Shown one piece after another: positions 1 to 9,235 of a stretch of 64,000 nt of DNA; position 1 is the stretch's first letter, and the number at the start of each line of letters is the position of its first letter. The DNA is taken from positions 1,126,471 through 1,190,470 of the forward strand of contig OX638379.1 in assembly GCA_951813605.1 (NCBI GenBank), given 5' to 3'. Under the pieces are notes generated by a model. The model searched no databases. It was not told where the DNA came from and saw only the letters and a program-made list of their open reading frames with translations. The position numbers and the translations under genes are program-made. The stretch comes from an uncultured Bryobacterales bacterium. Lineage in GTDB: Bacteria > Acidobacteriota > Terriglobia > Bryobacterales > UBA6623.

Positions 1-2
1 GG

Positions 3-1247
3 CCAGTTTGGGGGCGCGAAGACTTGGACAAGGGCCGAGCCGCGCTCGAGAAGGGCTCGAAGGCCAGCTCGGCTACTCCAAGGGAGCGGAAATATCTGGA
101 AGCAGCCAGAATCGCATTCGGCGAGGGGGACCGGGAGGATCGCTGGGAGAGGTACTCCAATGCAATGGGTCGCCTCTCCGAGGCTCATCCGGGCGATCTG
201 GAAGCCGCCAGCCTGTATGCGGTTTCGATGTTCGGCACGACGGGCGGGAAGCGCGACACTCGCACGTACATGAAGATCGGGTCGATCGCCGAAGACGTGT
301 TCTTAGAGAACCAAGACCATCCCGGGGCTTTGCACTACCTGATCCATTCATTCGACGACCCGGTCCACGCTCCGCTCGGATTGAGATACGCGCGTCGTTA
401 TTCCGATGTTGCTTCTTCGGCGCCGCACGCACAGCACATGCCGTCGCATATCTTCCTGGCTCTTGGAATGTGGGACGAGTGCATCTCCTCGAACATCGAC
501 TCGTGGAATTCCTCGGAGGCGCGGGTGAAGCGGCTGGGTTTGGGCACGGACAACCGGGGCTACCACGCGCTTTGGTGGATGCAGTACGCCTACCTGCAAG
601 TAGGAAACCTAGACAAGGCGAGCGAAAACTTATCGATCATCGAAGCGGACGCTGTGAAATCCGGCTCGCGCCTCGCCCGCAGCCATCACGCCTACCTGCG
701 CTCGCATCTGCTGATCGATGGCGAGCAGTGGGATGCCGACCTGCGACCGGTCAAAGCCGATGGCATCGACGGCCGGGCATGGGGATCGAACGCGCTTGCG
801 GAGGGCATGCGCGCCATCAAGACTGGGCACGTCGGCGCGGCACGAAAGTGGCTTGCGAAGCTCCAAGCCCGCAAGGGTGGGGACGCGAGAGGCTCGGAAT
901 CTCTGCCAATCGTGGCGCTGGAGCTGGAAGGGCTGATTCTGCTTGAGGACAAAAAGCAGGAAGCAGCGGTGGACAAGCTGCGCGAAGCGACCCTGCTCGA
1001 ATCCGGGACAGCGTTTGGATACGGACCGCCATTTCCGGCCAAGCCCTCGTTCGAACTCCTAGGCGACGTGCTGATGGCAATTGACCGTCCGGAGGAAGCC
1101 CTTCAAGCCTACGAGTCCTCTTTGGAGCGGACGCCGAGGCGGGCCTTGTCACTGCTCGGGCTAAAGAAGGCTGCCGCCGCGATTGGCGACACGGACGCGG
1201 CCGAGCGGGCCACGGCGGAATTGAGAGTCTACCTGTCGCACCAGTAG
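3..1247 (+). CDS. TPR-type protein, 5' end outside window
   Basis: The frame is open from the left edge, and the first in-window start-like codon (TTG at 24) lies inside a continuing reading frame, so the N-terminus is probably missing. About 414 residues are visible. They are helical and repeat-like, with conserved patches HYLIHSFDDPVHAPLGLRYA and HAQHMPSHIFLALGMWDE near residues 105-150 and TPR-like helix pairs in the last 120 residues. These patches are familiar from uncharacterised tetratricopeptide proteins of Acidobacteriota. No catalytic motif is seen. The likely role is a periplasmic or cytoplasmic scaffold; the substrate is unknown. It is separated from the next gene, which lies on the opposite strand, by about 320 bases, so the two transcripts converge. 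Confidence 0.8.
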   Translation, partial: PVWGREDLDKGRAALEKGSKASSATPRERKYLEAARIAFGEGDREDRWERYSNAMGRLSEAHPGDLEAASLYAVSMFGTTGGKRDTRTYMKIGSIAEDVFLENQDHPGALHYLIHSFDDPVHAPLGLRYARRYSDVASSAPHAQHMPSHIFLALGMWDECISSNIDSWNSSEARVKRLGLGTDNRGYHALWWMQYAYLQVGNLDKASENLSIIEADAVKSGSRLARSHHAYLRSHLLIDGEQWDADLRPVKADGIDGRAWGSNALAEGMRAIKTGHVGAARKWLAKLQARKGGDARGSESLPIVALELEGLILLEDKKQEAAVDKLREATLLESGTAFGYGPPFPAKPSFELLGDVLMAIDRPEEALQAYESSLERTPRRALSLLGLKKAAAAIGDTDAAERATAELRVYLSHQ

Positions 1248-1571
1248 TTCCGTCGCTCCGCTTGCGACAGCGTTGAAGATCAATACCTGCACCACGCGAG
1301 CACATAGCGGCTGATTCAATTGACGGGCGGCGTCAGTGTAATTTCGACCGCTGCCGCGAGGTCTCGGCCAGCACGGATGGCTATCGCGATTTCGATTCCG
1401 AGGGGACGTGCCACGGAAGAGAGCTTTTCGGAGATCCAGTTCCTTTCCTTCGCCGCCAAATCTTCGCTATCGACCATGCACGGCCGGCCGATCGGTCGGA
1501 TGCTGAGAGGCTGCCGAGTCCGCAGCTTGGCTGGCGGTTGCTCCGCAGGTCCGCTCCCTGGCCAATCGCTC
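1248..1571. other. Intergenic spacer with possible gene tail
   Basis: This 324-base spacer lies between two convergent genes. On the minus strand, roughly 1316-1470, a frame ending at 1316 reads like a genuine protein tail (DLAAKERNWISEKLSSVARP and following), loosely similar to the C-terminal part of universal stress proteins. Upstream this frame runs into the PQQ dehydrogenase gene in another frame, so no complete gene exists. It may be a relic fragment or chance. Nothing else was recognised. Confidence 0.3.
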
Positions 1572-3614
1572 TCACGGCCCATTTGCCGCCGATGATTCCT
1601 TCGGCAAAGCGAACGCCCAGAATCCCAACCCCGATCCGATCGCGACAAATTGCCTGCTTCCGACCATGTAAGTCATCGGGGAGGCCTTCCAATCCTGATT
1701 GGCTTGGAAGTGCCAAAGCAGTTTCCCTGTCTTGGAGTCCAAGGCGGCGAAGGCGCCGCTGTCCTCGCCGAAGAACACCAGCCCACCCGCCGTCGACAGC
1801 ACTCCCGAGTAGGTCGTCGAGTCCCCGGTCTGCGCGTAGTTCCAGATTGTCTTTCCGGTCTGGATGTCCAGCGCACGAATATGCCGCTGATTTGGGGAGC
1901 CGTCGGCCAGCCGGAACGTCCCTCCAAGCCAGGACCGCCCCCGCTGCCAAGGAGTGTCTCCCTTGATGTACAGCATGCAGGACTCGTGGACCATCATGTA
2001 GAACAGCTTTGTATCCGGACTGTAAGCAGAAGCCCACCAGTTCGTGGCGCCCCGAATCGCTGGGCACACCGCGCTGCCCTCCGTGGTGGGGTCGCTGCCG
2101 GGCAGGACGATCGGCCGGCCGTTTTCGTCGATGCCCTCGGCCCAAGTCTGGTCGATGAACGGCTCGCCCAGCAAGAACTCGCCCGTGACCCGGTCAAGGA
2201 CATAGAGAAATCCGTTGCGATTCGCCTGCACTAGCAGCTTGCGCGACTCGCCGCGAAATTCCTCGTCGACCAAGAGAAGGGGTTCCTGTGCATCCCAGTC
2301 GTGGGTGTCGTGTGGCGTGAATTGGAAATACCAGAGCAGCTCTCCAGTCTTGGGCGCTAGAGCAAGGACCGAATTCGTGTAGAGATTGTCTCCGGGTCTG
2401 CGGTCGCCGTTTAGGTCGGGGCACGGGTTCCCGGTCGGCCAGTACAGAATGTCCAGTTCCGGATCGTAGCTTCCAGTTAGCCACGTCCCGCCGCAACCCT
2501 TTTCCAGAACTTCGGGATCGCCCCAGGTCTCGGATCCGGGCTCCCCCGGGGCCGGAATCGTCCAGAACCGCCAGGCGCGCTCCCCAGTCTCTGCGCGGTA
2601 GGCGTCGAGGAAGCCGCGCAGGCCGGTATCGCCTCCCGAGATCCCGAAGAAAACCAAATCGTCGACTACCAGAGGCGCGGCGATGGCGCCGTAGTGGTCC
2701 CGATAGTCCGCCATTTCGGCGTCCCAGACAAGTTCGCCAGTCCACCGGTTTAGCGCGATCGCGTGGGCGTGATCGGTGACAGTGAACAGCAGGTCGCCCC
2801 GGATCGCGACGCCCCGGTTCAACCCGATTGCGGCGTCGCCTATCAATCCTTTGGTCCGCGGGCGCGAGTACTGCCAGACTTCCCGGCCGGTCGTGGCGTC
2901 GAGGGCGAACACTTGGTTCACGCCGGTGACGTACATGATCCCGTCGATCACGATGGGCGTGCCCTCGATCATTCTCTGGTCGGGAACCGGAAAGAACCAC
3001 TGGGGAACCAGTTCCGCAATGTTGTCGCGATGAATCTGGGCGAGCTGGCTGTGGCGATTCGCGGTGTTGCTTCCGTGGTATGTCGGCCAGTCGACGCTCG
3101 GCTTCGTATTGGCGGGGCGGTAGGCGTCGCCTTCGCGCCGCAGCAGGAGAATGCGTTCGTCGGGTCCGCGGACTTGCGCGTCGAATCCGCTCTCGTTCAG
3201 AATCTCTCCGCGTATCGCGGAGCCGTCGGCAAGACGTATGGCTCGCACGCGATCGGCGGGTTGATCGTCAGACGAAAGGCTTCCCAGGTATTCAACCAGC
3301 CTTTCTAGCTGGTCGTCAGGTAGATCGAACGGAGGCATTCCCTTGTCCGGCGCGCCTTGGCGGACGAATGCCGCGACTTGGTCTGGCTCGTGCGTCTTCA
3401 AGAAGCCGCGGATATTCGGTCCTCGATTCGTGCCCTTGCCGTCGCCGGCGTGACAAAGCACGCAGTTGTTGATAAAAGCGGCTTTCCCTTCGGTCGGCGA
3501 TTGCTGCCCGGACGCGGTGGCGCAGATGGCGCCGAGAAGCACGACCGAGAGTCCGGAATGGGTGATTCGAGCTGTGGTGCGCCTTGGGCGGCGTGCTCTG
3601 CAAGGGTGAAACAT
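1572..3614 (-). CDS. Cytochrome c-PQQ-dependent dehydrogenase, secreted
   Basis: The 680-residue protein starts with a Sec-type signal (hydrophobic segment about residues 20-36), followed by a class I cytochrome c domain: heme-binding CVLCH at 51-55 and a candidate Met ligand at 93 in KGMPPF. From about residue 175 it is an eight-bladed quinoprotein propeller with repeated A-x-D-x-x-T-G-x-x-x-W blades. TGNP (about 394-397) and TPHDTHDWD (about 433-441) match the PQQ/Ca2+ site and the region of the catalytic Asp in quinoprotein alcohol dehydrogenases. The adjacent Cys-Cys pair typical of methanol dehydrogenases was not seen. The heme domain is N-terminal, whereas type II quinohemoproteins usually carry it at the C-terminus. 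Expected role: periplasmic oxidation of an alcohol or sugar with electron transfer to the fused heme. The substrate cannot be read from sequence. The next gene upstream on the same strand is the pseudogene ending at 3645. Confidence 0.88.
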   Translation of the reverse strand: MFHPCRARRPRRTTARITHSGLSVVLLGAICATASGQQSPTEGKAAFINNCVLCHAGDGKGTNRGPNIRGFLKTHEPDQVAAFVRQGAPDKGMPPFDLPDDQLERLVEYLGSLSSDDQPADRVRAIRLADGSAIRGEILNESGFDAQVRGPDERILLLRREGDAYRPANTKPSVDWPTYHGSNTANRHSQLAQIHRDNIAELVPQWFFPVPDQRMIEGTPIVIDGIMYVTGVNQVFALDATTGREVWQYSRPRTKGLIGDAAIGLNRGVAIRGDLLFTVTDHAHAIALNRWTGELVWDAEMADYRDHYGAIAAPLVVDDLVFFGISGGDTGLRGFLDAYRAETGERAWRFWTIPAPGEPGSETWGDPEVLEKGCGGTWLTGSYDPELDILYWPTGNPCPDLNGDRRPGDNLYTNSVLALAPKTGELLWYFQFTPHDTHDWDAQEPLLLVDEEFRGESRKLLVQANRNGFLYVLDRVTGEFLLGEPFIDQTWAEGIDENGRPIVLPGSDPTTEGSAVCPAIRGATNWWASAYSPDTKLFYMMVHESCMLYIKGDTPWQRGRSWLGGTFRLADGSPNQRHIRALDIQTGKTIWNYAQTGDSTTYSGVLSTAGGLVFFGEDSGAFAALDSKTGKLLWHFQANQDWKASPMTYMVGSRQFVAIGSGLGFWAFALPKESSAANGP

Positions 3615-3644
3615 CGTGCCGTTACATCTCCCGGGGTTTTCCGC

Positions 3645-5131
3645 TCATTCATGCTCGTCGGTAAGGGGCGTTTCCTCAAGGCCGACTCGGAAGACCCACG
3701 CAATGTCGGACGACATATTCAAGTTGGCCTCATGGCCGCCGGCGTACCGGGTCTGGCCGTTGTCTTGTGGAAACGGCGACAGGTCGAACGTCCGAGGCTC
3801 TAAAGGTATCGGCTTCCCGGGCGCGCATCTTGCATTCACCTCGGCGAGCCTGAATGCCTGCTGGGCGGTTCGAACGGCGTAAGTAGCGACCTGGCGAAAG
3901 CTGTGCCATCGGGTGTTCTCGGGTCCTCCGATCTTCGCCTCGAAACCGATCAGATGCGCCGTCTGGCCGGGAGCGGGATGGATAACCGGCGCGCTCTTGC
4001 TATTCGCATCCAGGGCATAGCCGGTCTTGACGCCTTGGCGGAGTGCCTCGTCCATGAGTGTGGGGAGACAAGCCTCATCGTGCAGGACGTACCCGTCCGC
4101 ACTCTCGGGGTCCAGCCGCTTCATGCAAGCCGCGGAACTCGAGTTCGGTGTCCTCATGAACAGAATCGACTCCTTTTCGCCGTTCGGATTCGGAACCGGC
4201 GTCAAGCCCCGATGCCGGCCATATCTGTGTTGACGCCGCCGCCCGAGTTGAGCCCCTCGGAGTAGGGTGCCTCGAGGCCATCCTGCCGTCTTTAGATTAC
4301 TCCCCCGACAGAAGCGTCGAGGTTTCTGCTAGCGACGGCGACGCTCAGCCGGCGCGTGCTGAACGGCCCTTGCCTTGGGAATTCGATTTCGTCGTCCTAA
4401 CGGATCTTGGCAGGCAGCGCGGCGTCATGGACGCCAGGGATGATGCCCGGATTGCCGAGTGCCGGGAGCATGCGCCGGATACCCGTGAGTTGGTCCCGAT
4501 CGGATTCCATATCTCGCGGCATCCAGCGGCCGCCATCGGCGGCCGATCCCGACTTGACGATCTCGTGACTCCAGGTGCCTGCCTTGTCGTCTCGGACCCA
4601 CGCGGAGACATTCGAACGGATGCTGCCCGAAGCCATCACGAGCAGATTGGGGTGAGGTGAGAGCCGCTGGTCTGAGTGGTCCGTCGCAAACGTCACGGAC
4701 TGCAGGATGTTGCCCTTCATATGGCGCCCGCCTGCATTGTCCCAGGCACTCGTATCAAGGCCTACCCCCCACTTAGCGGCAGGACTGTCAATTCCCAGCA
4801 CTTGGGCGGACTGGCGGTCTTCGTCCCCAGCTCCCTCCCACTGGATGTCTTTCCAGTTGCCGTTGGCCGCGTGTAGTTGCCGCCTATTTGGAACGAGATG
4901 AATGATCTCCGAACTGCCGGCCCACGCTTCGCTCGAATCGCGATACCCTGCGTCGCAGCTTTGGATCCAGCCCTCGACTCCTGAAGGCGCAGCTTCACCG
5001 GCCTCCGATTGGGCCGACATCGGCCCTGGGCTTGAGATCGAAGAGGTGAAAGCGACAATGCACACGGCTGGTGACTTGAATCCCGCCCACTTGACGGCGA
5101 TCTTCATCTTGGGCTTGCATTCGTCCGTCAA
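3645..5131 (-). pseudogene. Broken secreted propeller-like gene
   Basis: Two separate minus-strand frames, 4397-5131 and 3645-4205, read as the N- and C-terminal halves of one secreted protein. After the TAG at 4397-4399 the same frame continues meaningfully (DDEIEFPRQGPFSTRRLSVA) until a TAA at 4292-4294, then continues again to VNTDMAGIGA before a TGA at 4202-4204. There the other frame takes over with LTPVPNPNGEKESI. One missing base near 4206-4212 would rejoin the two. The family pattern I recall has Trp where the TAG stands, which fits a TGG to TAG change. The intact protein would be about 490 residues with a signal peptide and beta-propeller-like repeats; its function is unknown. Three independent lesions make programmed recoding unlikely. 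It lies 30 bases upstream of the PQQ dehydrogenase on the same strand. Confidence 0.82.
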
Positions 5132-5165
5132 TAGAAAGTCGACGCGGGCTCCCAGTAATTCCGGG

Positions 5166-5651
5166 CTATTTGGGTGTCAGCTCGATGTCGCGAGAGGTGC
5201 CGTTGGGGCGCTGCACGGTGATGGTGAACTTCTTTCCGCTCTTCGTGTGGCTGAGACGCGTTATGCCACCCTCGCCGATGTTATCGAACACGACCTTGCC
5301 GGACTTCAACTCGACGAGGCGCATGACCTGCGGCTCGGCAGAGCGCGGCTTGAACCCGGGGTTCCGCTGCTGGAGGCGCAATGTCAAGCAATCCTCTTCC
5401 TCCTCGACCACGATCAACTCGATCATTGTGGTTGCCCCGTCTGCACCCGTCGCGCGCACCAGGGAGGCGATGGAGCCCCCCTTCGGCTCCGCCCAGTTCT
5501 CTTCCAGGGCGCCTTGCCCGATGGGGCCTTCGTAACTGCCGGTCATCCAGCTCAGCTCGCTGATCTTCGCCGCCGGAACTGCGAGCGAAGGCGGCGAAGA
5601 TCCCACAATGATGAGCAGAGCGGACATGACTAGAAACGCTGCGTGCTTCAT
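5166..5651 (-). CDS. DUF6265 family secreted protein
   Basis: This 161-residue protein has a clear Sec signal peptide (about residues 1-24, ending near SLAVPA). The mature part opens with ELSWMTGSYEGPIGQGALEE, the signature of the DUF6265 family: small, lipocalin-like beta-barrel proteins of about 150-170 residues that are usually exported. Later segments (ENWAEPKGGSIASLVR, VFDNIGEGGITRLSH) also fit. The length is complete for the family. The function of DUF6265 is not established; ligand binding is only a guess from the barrel fold. It is on the same strand as the broken propeller gene downstream, with 34 bases between them, so the two may once have been co-transcribed. Confidence 0.8.
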   Translation of the reverse strand: MKHAAFLVMSALLIIVGSSPPSLAVPAAKISELSWMTGSYEGPIGQGALEENWAEPKGGSIASLVRATGADGATTMIELIVVEEEEDCLTLRLQQRNPGFKPRSAEPQVMRLVELKSGKVVFDNIGEGGITRLSHTKSGKKFTITVQRPNGTSRDIELTPK

Positions 5652-6602
5652 GAAGTCTCTCCTACAGTCAGTTCCCTAGAAAACTGCTGTGCCCAAGCAT
5701 CTGGCTGGCGGCTGCGTCGGACAATTCCCCAGCGCCACCCTGGGCCAGTCGGAGTGCGAAGACCCGAAGCCCGACCTAAGGCGCCGCACGGCCAGCAAAT
5801 ATGAACAACGACGGACTCGCGGAGGGCGCTCGCTCGCTTCCGAAGGACGATGTGCGGCTTTGTCCGTTTAGGCAATCAAGCGTAGGGCGCGGCGACTCGT
5901 TGGAGCGATTCCTCCGGGGCCGGAGCTTGGACCTGGCGGGCACGGAAGTCGCAGTCGACCGACCGACTCTGCAACGGGCATTCTCGTGCGGCGGATTGGA
6001 TGGATTCGCTCGGCCGGCGCTCTTGCAGTGGGAGTCTTGGCGCTCGAAGTAGGGAACAGGGACACGATGGCCGGCAAGGGCATCGTGACTGGGGATGCCC
6101 GAATGAGCCGGTGTCTGCTTCTTGCCTTGCGCAGCATCGAAGACTCGGAGGATGCCTCGCTCACTCTGGGGCAGGTGCGGAAGGATCGTCGGAATCCGCT
6201 AATGAGGGGAGGCCGGTTGCGGGAGCGGCGCCTCGATGATGGACATGCCGAGGCCCTCTGCGACGAGCACGGAGAACCGTATATGAGCTGGCACGCGCTG
6301 TTGACGGGACCCGCAAGTCGTCTGTGTTGGGCCGGCCCGCGGGAGCAGATAGTCCAGATCTGGTTTGAGATACAGGGTCGATCCGGCTTAGGCGGCATAG
6401 TGCTTGGGAGCGAACTGGCCCGGCCGGTATGCTGCCAGCTGCTCGCGGCCAGTAGCTTTCGGAAACCACGGTGTCATACAATCAAACCAACCGAGAATCC
6501 CAATTTGATCTGGCGCCCAATGCTTTTCTTGGACCTAGCAGGGAGTGTAGACACGTCGGGTCCAGCTTGAATTGCAATGCGGGGTCGAAGGGGAACCGCA
6601 CC
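5652..6602. other. Long spacer before the first DUF1549 gene
   Basis: About 950 bases separate the divergent DUF6265 and DUF1549/DUF1553 genes. Long open frames occur here on both strands, but they are rich in Arg, Pro and Ser and look like GC-driven chance frames. The only stretch that reads like protein is the minus-strand frame described separately (6020-6477). The plus-strand frame that opens at 6471 is an upstream extension of the DUF1549 gene and I consider it untranslated. Confidence 0.4.
6020..6477 (-). pseudogene. Possible gene relic of unknown family
   Basis: A minus-strand frame starting with ATG at 6477 gives MTPWFPKATGREQLAAYRPG, then a TAA at 6388-6390. It continues with AGSTLYLKPDLDYLLPRAGP and IRFSVLVAEGLGMSIIEAPL to a TAG at 6199-6201, and goes on with RIPTILPHLPQSERGILRVF. 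The balanced residue composition, unlike the Arg/Ser/Pro-rich alternative frames over the same bases, suggests former coding sequence with two internal stops. I do not recognise the family. A chance frame in a GC-rich spacer remains possible. Confidence 0.3.
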
Positions 6603-9233
6603 GTGTTTCGACAATCTTTCAAGGCGACCGCAAGCGTGATGGTTTTCGGGCTGATTGCGGTAGCGGCGCCGTCCGCCCAAGAGCTCTTTCTCGATACGAT
6701 CCAGCCCACGCTGAAGCAGGAGTGCCTAGGCTGCCACGGCGAGGCAAACGTCTTCGCGAAGCTGGACCTGCGCAGCCGGGAGGCGGCGCTCAAGGGCGGT
6801 CAGCGCGGCCCGGCCATCGTCAGCGGCGATCCGGATTCCAGCTTGCTGCTCACGGCAATCGATCATGCGGGCGAGCTGCAGATGCCTCCCGGCGGGGCCG
6901 AGAAAAAGTTGCCTTTGGATGTCCGCGAGGCCTTCCGCGACTGGATTGCGGCTGGTGCTCCGTATGCCAAGGGGGAGTCGACGGCAAACTGGGACTTCGA
7001 GGAAGCCGATCTCTGGGCGTTCCGTCCGCTGGGGAAGGTCGACCCTCCGGTCGAGGGCGTCAATCCAGCAGAGGTCCGCACGACTGTCGACAGCTTCGTG
7101 CTGGCCAAGCTGGCACAGCAGGGGATTCAGCCCGCTCCGCGGGCGGACAGGATCACGCTTATCCGGCGCTTGACCTTCGGCCTGACCGGCCTGCCTCCCA
7201 CGCCAGATGAAGTGGACGCATTCGTGAACGACCAGTCCCGCGGAGCGTACAAGGAATTGGTCGAACGCTTGCTCGACTCGCCGCGTTACGGGGAGCGGTG
7301 GGGCCGCCACTGGCTCGACGTGACGCGCTACGCCGACACGGCGGGGTATTCAAACGATTTCGAACGCCCCAATGCCTGGCGCTACCGGGACTACGTCATC
7401 CGGAGCTTCAACGAAGACAAGCCGTACGACCGGTTCATTCTCGAGCAGATAGCCGGGGACGAGTTGTTCCCTGAAGATCCCGAGGCCATGATCGCAACCG
7501 GGTTCTTGAGGAGCGGCCCCTGGGAGCACACGGGCATGGCCGTCGCTGCCGTCACGAGACAACTGTTCCTCGATGACGTCACGCACCATGTCGGACAGTC
7601 GTTCCTCGGCCTGACTCTCGGCTGCGCGCGCTGCCACGATCACAAGTTCGACCCGATTCCGACCAAGGATTACTACCGGATGCAAGCCGTCTTCGCGAAG
7701 ACCGCCTTCGCTAGGCGTCCCTTGGAGTTCCTGGCTTCCGAGACCACCGAAGGCTTCGAGCGGGGACGCGAAGCGTTCGACGCACGGCTAGCCGCGTTGG
7801 AACGGGGGATGCACGATCTCCACGAGGCTGCCCGGGAGCGGCTAGCGCGAGAGCAGGGGGCGGAAGCTGCCGCGCAAGCCAGCAGCTCCATACTCCAGCG
7901 CCACATGGACAAGGAGCAGGCCGAGCTTCTCAAGCTCCTCCGCAAGCGGGTCACGATGCACAAGCTTTCCAAGCTGCGCTTCGAGCCGCTCGCCATGACT
8001 GTCAGCAATGGCCTGGTTCCCGCTTGGGACACCGTGGCCGCGCGCAATAGCTACATGAAGAGGGAGGAGTACGAGAACGCAACGACGCGAGTTCTCGTCG
8101 GCGGGGACATTCAGGCACCCGCCGAGGAGGTCGCACCCGGCACCTTGGAGGCGGTTGAGCGCTATGGCGCCCTGCCGGAGCCGAAAATCCCCGACACTGT
8201 CAATGGTCGGCGTTCGATGCTCGCGCAGTGGATCGCCGACCCTCGGAATCCGTTGACCGTCCGAGTGATGGTGAACCGCATCTGGCAGTACCACTTCGGA
8301 CGCGGTTTAGCGGCGAATGCCAACAATTTCGGCAAGATGGGAAAGAAGCCCACGCATCCAGAACTCTTGGACTGGCTTGCGGGCTTCTTTGTCGATCATG
8401 GCTGGAGCGTCAAGGCCGTTCACCGCGTGATTCTCTATTCCGAGGCATACCAGCGTTCCAACGCGCATGCGGATCGGGAGTCTCTTGACCAGAAGGATCC
8501 CGAGAACCTCTACCTTGCGCGCTTCTCAGCCCGTCGTTTGGAAGCCGAGGAATTGCGCGACAGCATGATCGCGGTCGCAGGCGAGTTGAGCGACCTTGCG
8601 GGCGGTCCCGGGACGTATCCTCAAATCAACTCAGACGTCGCGCGGCAGCCGCGCCACGCCATGGGCACGCTCCGGCCCGTGTATGAGGCAGAACCAACGC
8701 GACGGCGGCGCAACCGGCGGTCCGTGTACAGCTTTCAGCAGCGCAGCTTGATGGATCCGATGGTCGAGGTGTTCAACGGCGCCAACCCCGACTTGACATG
8801 CGAGCGAAGGGAATCGTCGACAGTGCCTACGCAGGCTTTCGCTCTCCTCAATGCGGAGCAATCGCGGGACATGGCGATGATCATGGCCGGTCGGCTCACC
8901 GGTCTGCCCGCAAACGAGCGAGTCGACACCGCTTTTCGCCTAGCTTACAGTCGTTCGCCGACAGACGAAGAACTGGGCTGGTCCGACGATTTCCTTAAGA
9001 GGATGACCGACCACCACGCCGAGACTCCGGCACCGCCGCGTCGTCCTCCCGACGATGTCGTGCATCACCTCACAAGCGAGCTGACCGGCGAGAAGTTTGA
9101 GTTCGTCCAGCCCGGCTACAGGGGCCCTTACGAGCACAACCCACACCCCAGCGGCGCAACGCCGCAAGCCCGCGCTTTGGCAGACCTAGCCTTGGCGCTG
9201 TTCAATTCCAACGAATTCGTATACGTGTACTGA
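6603..9233 (+). CDS. DUF1549/DUF1553 protein with N-terminal cytochrome module
   Basis: I chose GTG 6603 because it is preceded by GAAGGGGA at a suitable distance and gives a Sec signal peptide (hydrophobic core [12 protein letters not shown]). The 876-residue protein has the full planctomycete-type architecture. PSCyt1 comes first, with heme motif CLGCH and the conserved [13 protein letters not shown] / GDPDSSLL segments. DUF1549 (PSCyt2) follows, with [18 protein letters not shown] and a second heme-type motif [15 protein letters not shown]1553 (PSD1) ends the protein, with [35 protein letters not shown] and the terminal [11 protein letters not shown]. The family is exported and of unproven function; it is thought to act in redox-linked polysaccharide use. 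It is followed after 2 bases by a DUF1501 gene, the usual partner. Confidence 0.93.
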   Translation: MFRQSFKATASVMVFGLIAVAAPSAQELFLDTIQPTLKQECLGCHGEANVFAKLDLRSREAALKGGQRGPAIVSGDPDSSLLLTAIDHAGELQMPPGGAEKKLPLDVREAFRDWIAAGAPYAKGESTANWDFEEADLWAFRPLGKVDPPVEGVNPAEVRTTVDSFVLAKLAQQGIQPAPRADRITLIRRLTFGLTGLPPTPDEVDAFVNDQSRGAYKELVERLLDSPRYGERWGRHWLDVTRYADTAGYSNDFERPNAWRYRDYVIRSFNEDKPYDRFILEQIAGDELFPEDPEAMIATGFLRSGPWEHTGMAVAAVTRQLFLDDVTHHVGQSFLGLTLGCARCHDHKFDPIPTKDYYRMQAVFAKTAFARRPLEFLASETTEGFERGREAFDARLAALERGMHDLHEAARERLAREQGAEAAAQASSSILQRHMDKEQAELLKLLRKRVTMHKLSKLRFEPLAMTVSNGLVPAWDTVAARNSYMKREEYENATTRVLVGGDIQAPAEEVAPGTLEAVERYGALPEPKIPDTVNGRRSMLAQWIADPRNPLTVRVMVNRIWQYHFGRGLAANANNFGKMGKKPTHPELLDWLAGFFVDHGWSVKAVHRVILYSEAYQRSNAHADRESLDQKDPENLYLARFSARRLEAEELRDSMIAVAGELSDLAGGPGTYPQINSDVARQPRHAMGTLRPVYEAEPTRRRRNRRSVYSFQQRSLMDPMVEVFNGANPDLTCERRESSTVPTQAFALLNAEQSRDMAMIMAGRLTGLPANERVDTAFRLAYSRSPTDEELGWSDDFLKRMTDHHAETPAPPRRPPDDVVHHLTSELTGEKFEFVQPGYRGPYEHNPHPSGATPQARALADLALALFNSNEFVYVY

Positions 9234-9235
9234 CA

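Noticed and set aside
2194..3000. 268-codon minus-strand frame inside the PQQ dehydrogenase gene
   Set aside because: It overlaps a well-supported gene in another frame and is extremely Arg-rich.
4292..4399. Stop-codon readthrough or recoding in the propeller-like gene
   Set aside because: Two different stop codons plus a frameshift in the same gene are better explained by decay than by programmed recoding.
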